Positions 27,444 to 29,417 of a stretch of DNA of 29,417 nt are shown here, one piece after another. Source of the DNA: a virus; the IMG/VR virus record IMGVR_UViG_3300025125_000007, positions 1 through 29,417 of that record, one strand, 5' to 3'. Under the pieces are notes generated by a model. It was not told the origin of the DNA and searched no databases. It saw nothing but the letters and a program-made list of their open reading frames with translations. The translations under genes and the position numbers were made by a program. Every line of letters begins with the position of its first letter. Positions within the stretch are counted from its first letter, which is position 1.

Positions 27444-28395
27444 AGTCTTGCCTTCCTGCAAACTTCGGTCCCTCAGACCACCATGTACCTAGACGAGAAT
27501 CCAAGTCCTTCGTCCATACCAAGATGTCGGTCACTCCGTACCCTGCTTCCCACATAGCACGGGCAAACCTGTTGAGGAATCCATGTCGTCCTCTGCCAGC
27601 ACCATGCGACTGAGTGTAGTACGAATGGGGACCATCGTCGTACATCCTACGTGCCACCCCACGTAAACGGGTACCGTCAATCTTCATCAACGGTTCACGC
27701 GAGTACACCCGTGAGGGTGGCAGGTCAGGTGCTACCCATAAGGCTGCTGCAATTTCCAACAGGTCAATCTTTGCACGGGCACCTTCAGCGTCTATCACAA
27801 AGTTGTAGTAGTCAATCGGGTACCCGTTATCGTCCACCATTTCCTGACGACCTTCAGGTCTGGCACCACCATACGGTAGGCGCATATAGTTGCCCGGTGG
27901 ACCGGGCAACGAGTCCTGCTTGGGGTACACGGCATCGTATTTGATGCCAGCCATCTGGCACACCGCCTGCAACGCTCGTCGCATCGTAGGCGCTTCAATC
28001 CAGTCTTCGGCAAAGACCCATACGTGACAGCCCTTGGAGCGAGACAGTTCCACCCATCCCTGCATCGCCAACGCCTGTAGCACAGTGGCTACGTTCTGCG
28101 CATAGATGAGCGAGTCGTCGCCTTCGTCAATGTCGATGGCACCCCACATGCACTTCCACAATTCGGGTTTCATGTCAGGATAAACTTTATGCCCGTCCAC
28201 CTCTCGCCACCCACCACATCCAGCGGCATGAGTTTCTTCAGGGTCATACACCATTGGGTACACCCCGATCATTTCCTCACCGCTACGGTGGCGTGAAATC
28301 AGGTGTCGGTTTACGTGATCCCATACACACCCGCCAGCGTCGCTGCCGTATGCGTATGGGAACCCTTCAAATAGGTTCCAGATTGCTTCAGACAT
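27385..28395 (-). CDS. archaeo-eukaryotic-type (AEP) primase-like protein
   Basis: This 336-residue protein shows the catalytic pattern of the AEP/primase-polymerase superfamily: AIDIDEGD with D88 and D90, SRSKGCHVWVF with Ser120 and His124, then VYPKQDSLPGPPGNYMRLPY with K159 and N169. This is the form seen in phage and TOTE-type primases. It would prime DNA synthesis with the adjacent helicase. The C-terminal ~100 residues are not assigned (GRHGFLNRFARAMWEAGYGV may be a helical PriCT-like region). The ATG at 28395 overlaps the helicase stop by eight bases. No bacterial DnaG-type primase is seen. Confidence 0.8.
   Translation of the reverse strand: MSEAIWNLFEGFPYAYGSDAGGCVWDHVNRHLISRHRSGEEMIGVYPMVYDPEETHAAGCGGWREVDGHKVYPDMKPELWKCMWGAIDIDEGDDSLIYAQNVATVLQALAMQGWVELSRSKGCHVWVFAEDWIEAPTMRRALQAVCQMAGIKYDAVYPKQDSLPGPPGNYMRLPYGGARPEGRQEMVDDNGYPIDYYNFVIDAEGARAKIDLLEIAAALWVAPDLPPSRVYSREPLMKIDGTRLRGVARRMYDDGPHSYYTQSHGAGRGRHGFLNRFARAMWEAGYGVTDILVWTKDLDSRLGTWWSEGPKFAGRQDCDRQVERLVTDAQQRATVH
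27889..27910 (-). repeat. perfect 9-bp inverted repeat in the primase gene
   Basis: GTTGCCCGG (27889-27897) and CCGGGCAAC (27902-27910) pair around TGGA, across the codons of LPGPPGN near the primase active-site region. Confidence 0.65.
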
Positions 28396-29417
28396 CGAAC
28401 CCGTCCAAGTTCATCTGCTCCCATGTTACGCCCGGTTCCAGCAGCCTACCGCTCGGGTGGATGGTGAGGTTTACCTCTGCCTTTTCACCCTCGCCTGCCT
28501 TGTTCTTGTGTAGGCCCACACTGATCTCGTCTTCGTAGTAGCGGCGTACGTCTTCCTCTAGGGTAACGTCGTCCCATCGGCGCCATGTTTCTATGACGAA
28601 GTGGCTTTCGCTGGTGGAGGCGTATCGACCTGAGTCGATGCCGCCTGCTCGTCCGCGATTGCCTGCTCCTCTGCCTGATTGGTGGACTACGACTCCGATT
28701 ACTCGCCAGTCTGATACCAGTTGCTTGAAGGATTCAATTTTTGCTTGCACGCTGGCGTGGTCGTTTGGTCCACCTCCACGTATCAATTCTAAATAATCAT
28801 ATACAAGCACCTGTGGACGTTGACCGTCCCACAGTTGCGCCGACGCAATCCGCATTGCCTTGTCCAGATCGTCCACAGACATACCCGTGGACTCAAAGTG
28901 CAGGTTGGTTTCATTCGCCATGATCTCGCTTGTGCGATCCCATGCCGCTTCGTCACCACGGATAAGGCGACCCAGCCAATCCTTCTGGCTGATCTCCAAA
29001 CGCATAGCCGTGTACCGCCCCCAAAACATTGATTCAGTTTCATCGGGGCTAACCCACAGCGTCCTGTGGTTGCGGTTACGTGCAGCCATGTTCATAGCCA
29101 GCAACGTCTTACCAGTGTGCGTCTTGCCGATCAGGGTCACCAACTGACCTGCACGGGCACCACCTAGCGTGGCTTCGTCAAACCCTCGTATTCCAAACTT
29201 CCATTCTCCTCCTGCGCTCAGGTCTGTCCGCATTCGTGACATTTGCTCAGTCTTGGGGGTGTACAACCGCTTCAAGTCAGCAGGTGTAATGCCCTCAATC
29301 TCAGCCGCCGCTGGGGCGGGAGCAGCCGCAGCCGCTCCCGCCCCTACCAGCCTCATTGCGTCTTCAAGGCTTAGACGCTCAGGCAATTGCCGCCAACCAG
29401 TTCTGCGGGTCAATCGC
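28388..29417 (-). CDS. DnaB/RecA-like replicative helicase, 5' end outside the window
   Basis: At least 341 residues are present. Walker A GKTHTGKT is at about 96-103 (numbered from the TTG at 29413), Walker B VLVYDYLELI with D206 at about 202-211, and the sensor segment VIGVVVHQSGRGAG with H244-Q245 at about 238-251. This is the RecA-fold core of DnaB-family or RadA-like helicases; the short length suggests only the motor domain. The N-terminus has an Ala/Pro linker (GAGAAAAAPAPAAAEIEG). The frame stays open to the window edge, so the true start may lie further upstream. It pairs with the AEP primase as the replication core; the operon promoter must lie beyond the window. Confidence 0.82.
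   Translation of the reverse strand, partial: RLTRRTGWRQLPERLSLEDAMRLVGAGAAAAAPAPAAAEIEGITPADLKRLYTPKTEQMSRMRTDLSAGGEWKFGIRGFDEATLGGARAGQLVTLIGKTHTGKTLLAMNMAARNRNHRTLWVSPDETESMFWGRYTAMRLEISQKDWLGRLIRGDEAAWDRTSEIMANETNLHFESTGMSVDDLDKAMRIASAQLWDGQRPQVLVYDYLELIRGGGPNDHASVQAKIESFKQLVSDWRVIGVVVHQSGRGAGNRGRAGGIDSGRYASTSESHFVIETWRRWDDVTLEEDVRRYYEDEISVGLHKNKAGEGEKAEVNLTIHPSGRLLEPGVTWEQMNLDGFDV
29313..29344 (-). repeat. 11-bp inverted repeat in a low-complexity helicase linker
   Basis: GGGGCGGGAGC (29313-29323) and GCTCCCGCCCC (29334-29344) pair perfectly across a ten-base loop. The region is Ala/Pro-coding and GC-rich, so this repeat is less surprising than the others. Confidence 0.5.

Noticed and set aside
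1-29417. CRISPR array, tRNA genes or integrase/attachment site
   Set aside because: The inverted repeats are not evenly spaced and share no unit. I saw no cloverleaf with conserved T-arm bases, and no recombinase or att-like direct repeats.

Overview
The window is a nearly gapless piece (29.4 kb) of a tailed double-stranded DNA bacteriophage genome. No gap between genes exceeds about 65 bases, and I see no tRNA, rRNA, CRISPR array, integrase or insertion sequence. Gene content and order point to a short-tailed (podovirus-like) phage: terminase, portal, scaffold, major capsid protein, neck adaptor, a beta-propeller-like tail protein, a tail fibre with a self-cleaving chaperone, then very large probable internal (ejection) proteins and a lysis cassette. 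There is no recognisable tail tube, sheath or tail-assembly chaperone pair. The host is not shown by the sequence. The amidase says only that it is a peptidoglycan-bearing bacterium; the G/T-rich codon use and gene families are compatible with an environmental (aquatic or actinobacterial-type) phage, which is an inference.

Layout, + strand, 1-25.77 kb (late functions): two very small ORFs and a one-TM protein (1-336); a large terminase split into an ATPase gene (302-1189) and a nuclease gene (1183-1848); two small unknowns (1886-2406); portal (2410-4305), scaffold (4354-5019) and major capsid protein (5049-5990), followed by a strong hairpin; a zinc-knuckle protein, a neck adaptor and a beta-propeller-like tail protein (6054-8623); an S74-type tail fibre (8628-10256); five tightly coupled small genes, including a duplicated fibre-domain pair (10256-11465); three cysteine-free probable ejection proteins of 137, 784 and 3440 residues (11472-24548); then an amidase endolysin, a holin candidate and an unknown (24568-25767).

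Layout, - strand, 29.42-25.76 kb (early functions): a DnaB/RecA-like helicase that runs off the window, an archaeo-eukaryotic-type primase, a RusA-like resolvase, a PD-(D/E)XK-like nuclease, a sigma-region-4-like HTH protein and a MazG/Nmad1-like protein. They form one overlapping operon that meets the late operon tail to tail, the two stop codons sharing the bases TTAA at 25764-25767.

The most unusual content is threefold. First, the 3440-residue protein combines a HipA/PI3K-like kinase signature and a complete Nudix box inside a probable ejected virion protein, suggesting enzymes delivered into the host with the DNA. Second, that protein and its two upstream partners contain no cysteine at all in about 4360 residues. 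Third, the genome is studded, mostly inside genes, with perfect or nearly perfect short-loop inverted repeats (10-14 bp stems), far more than chance predicts. They are either functional RNA/DNA structures or footprints of template-switch mutagenesis.
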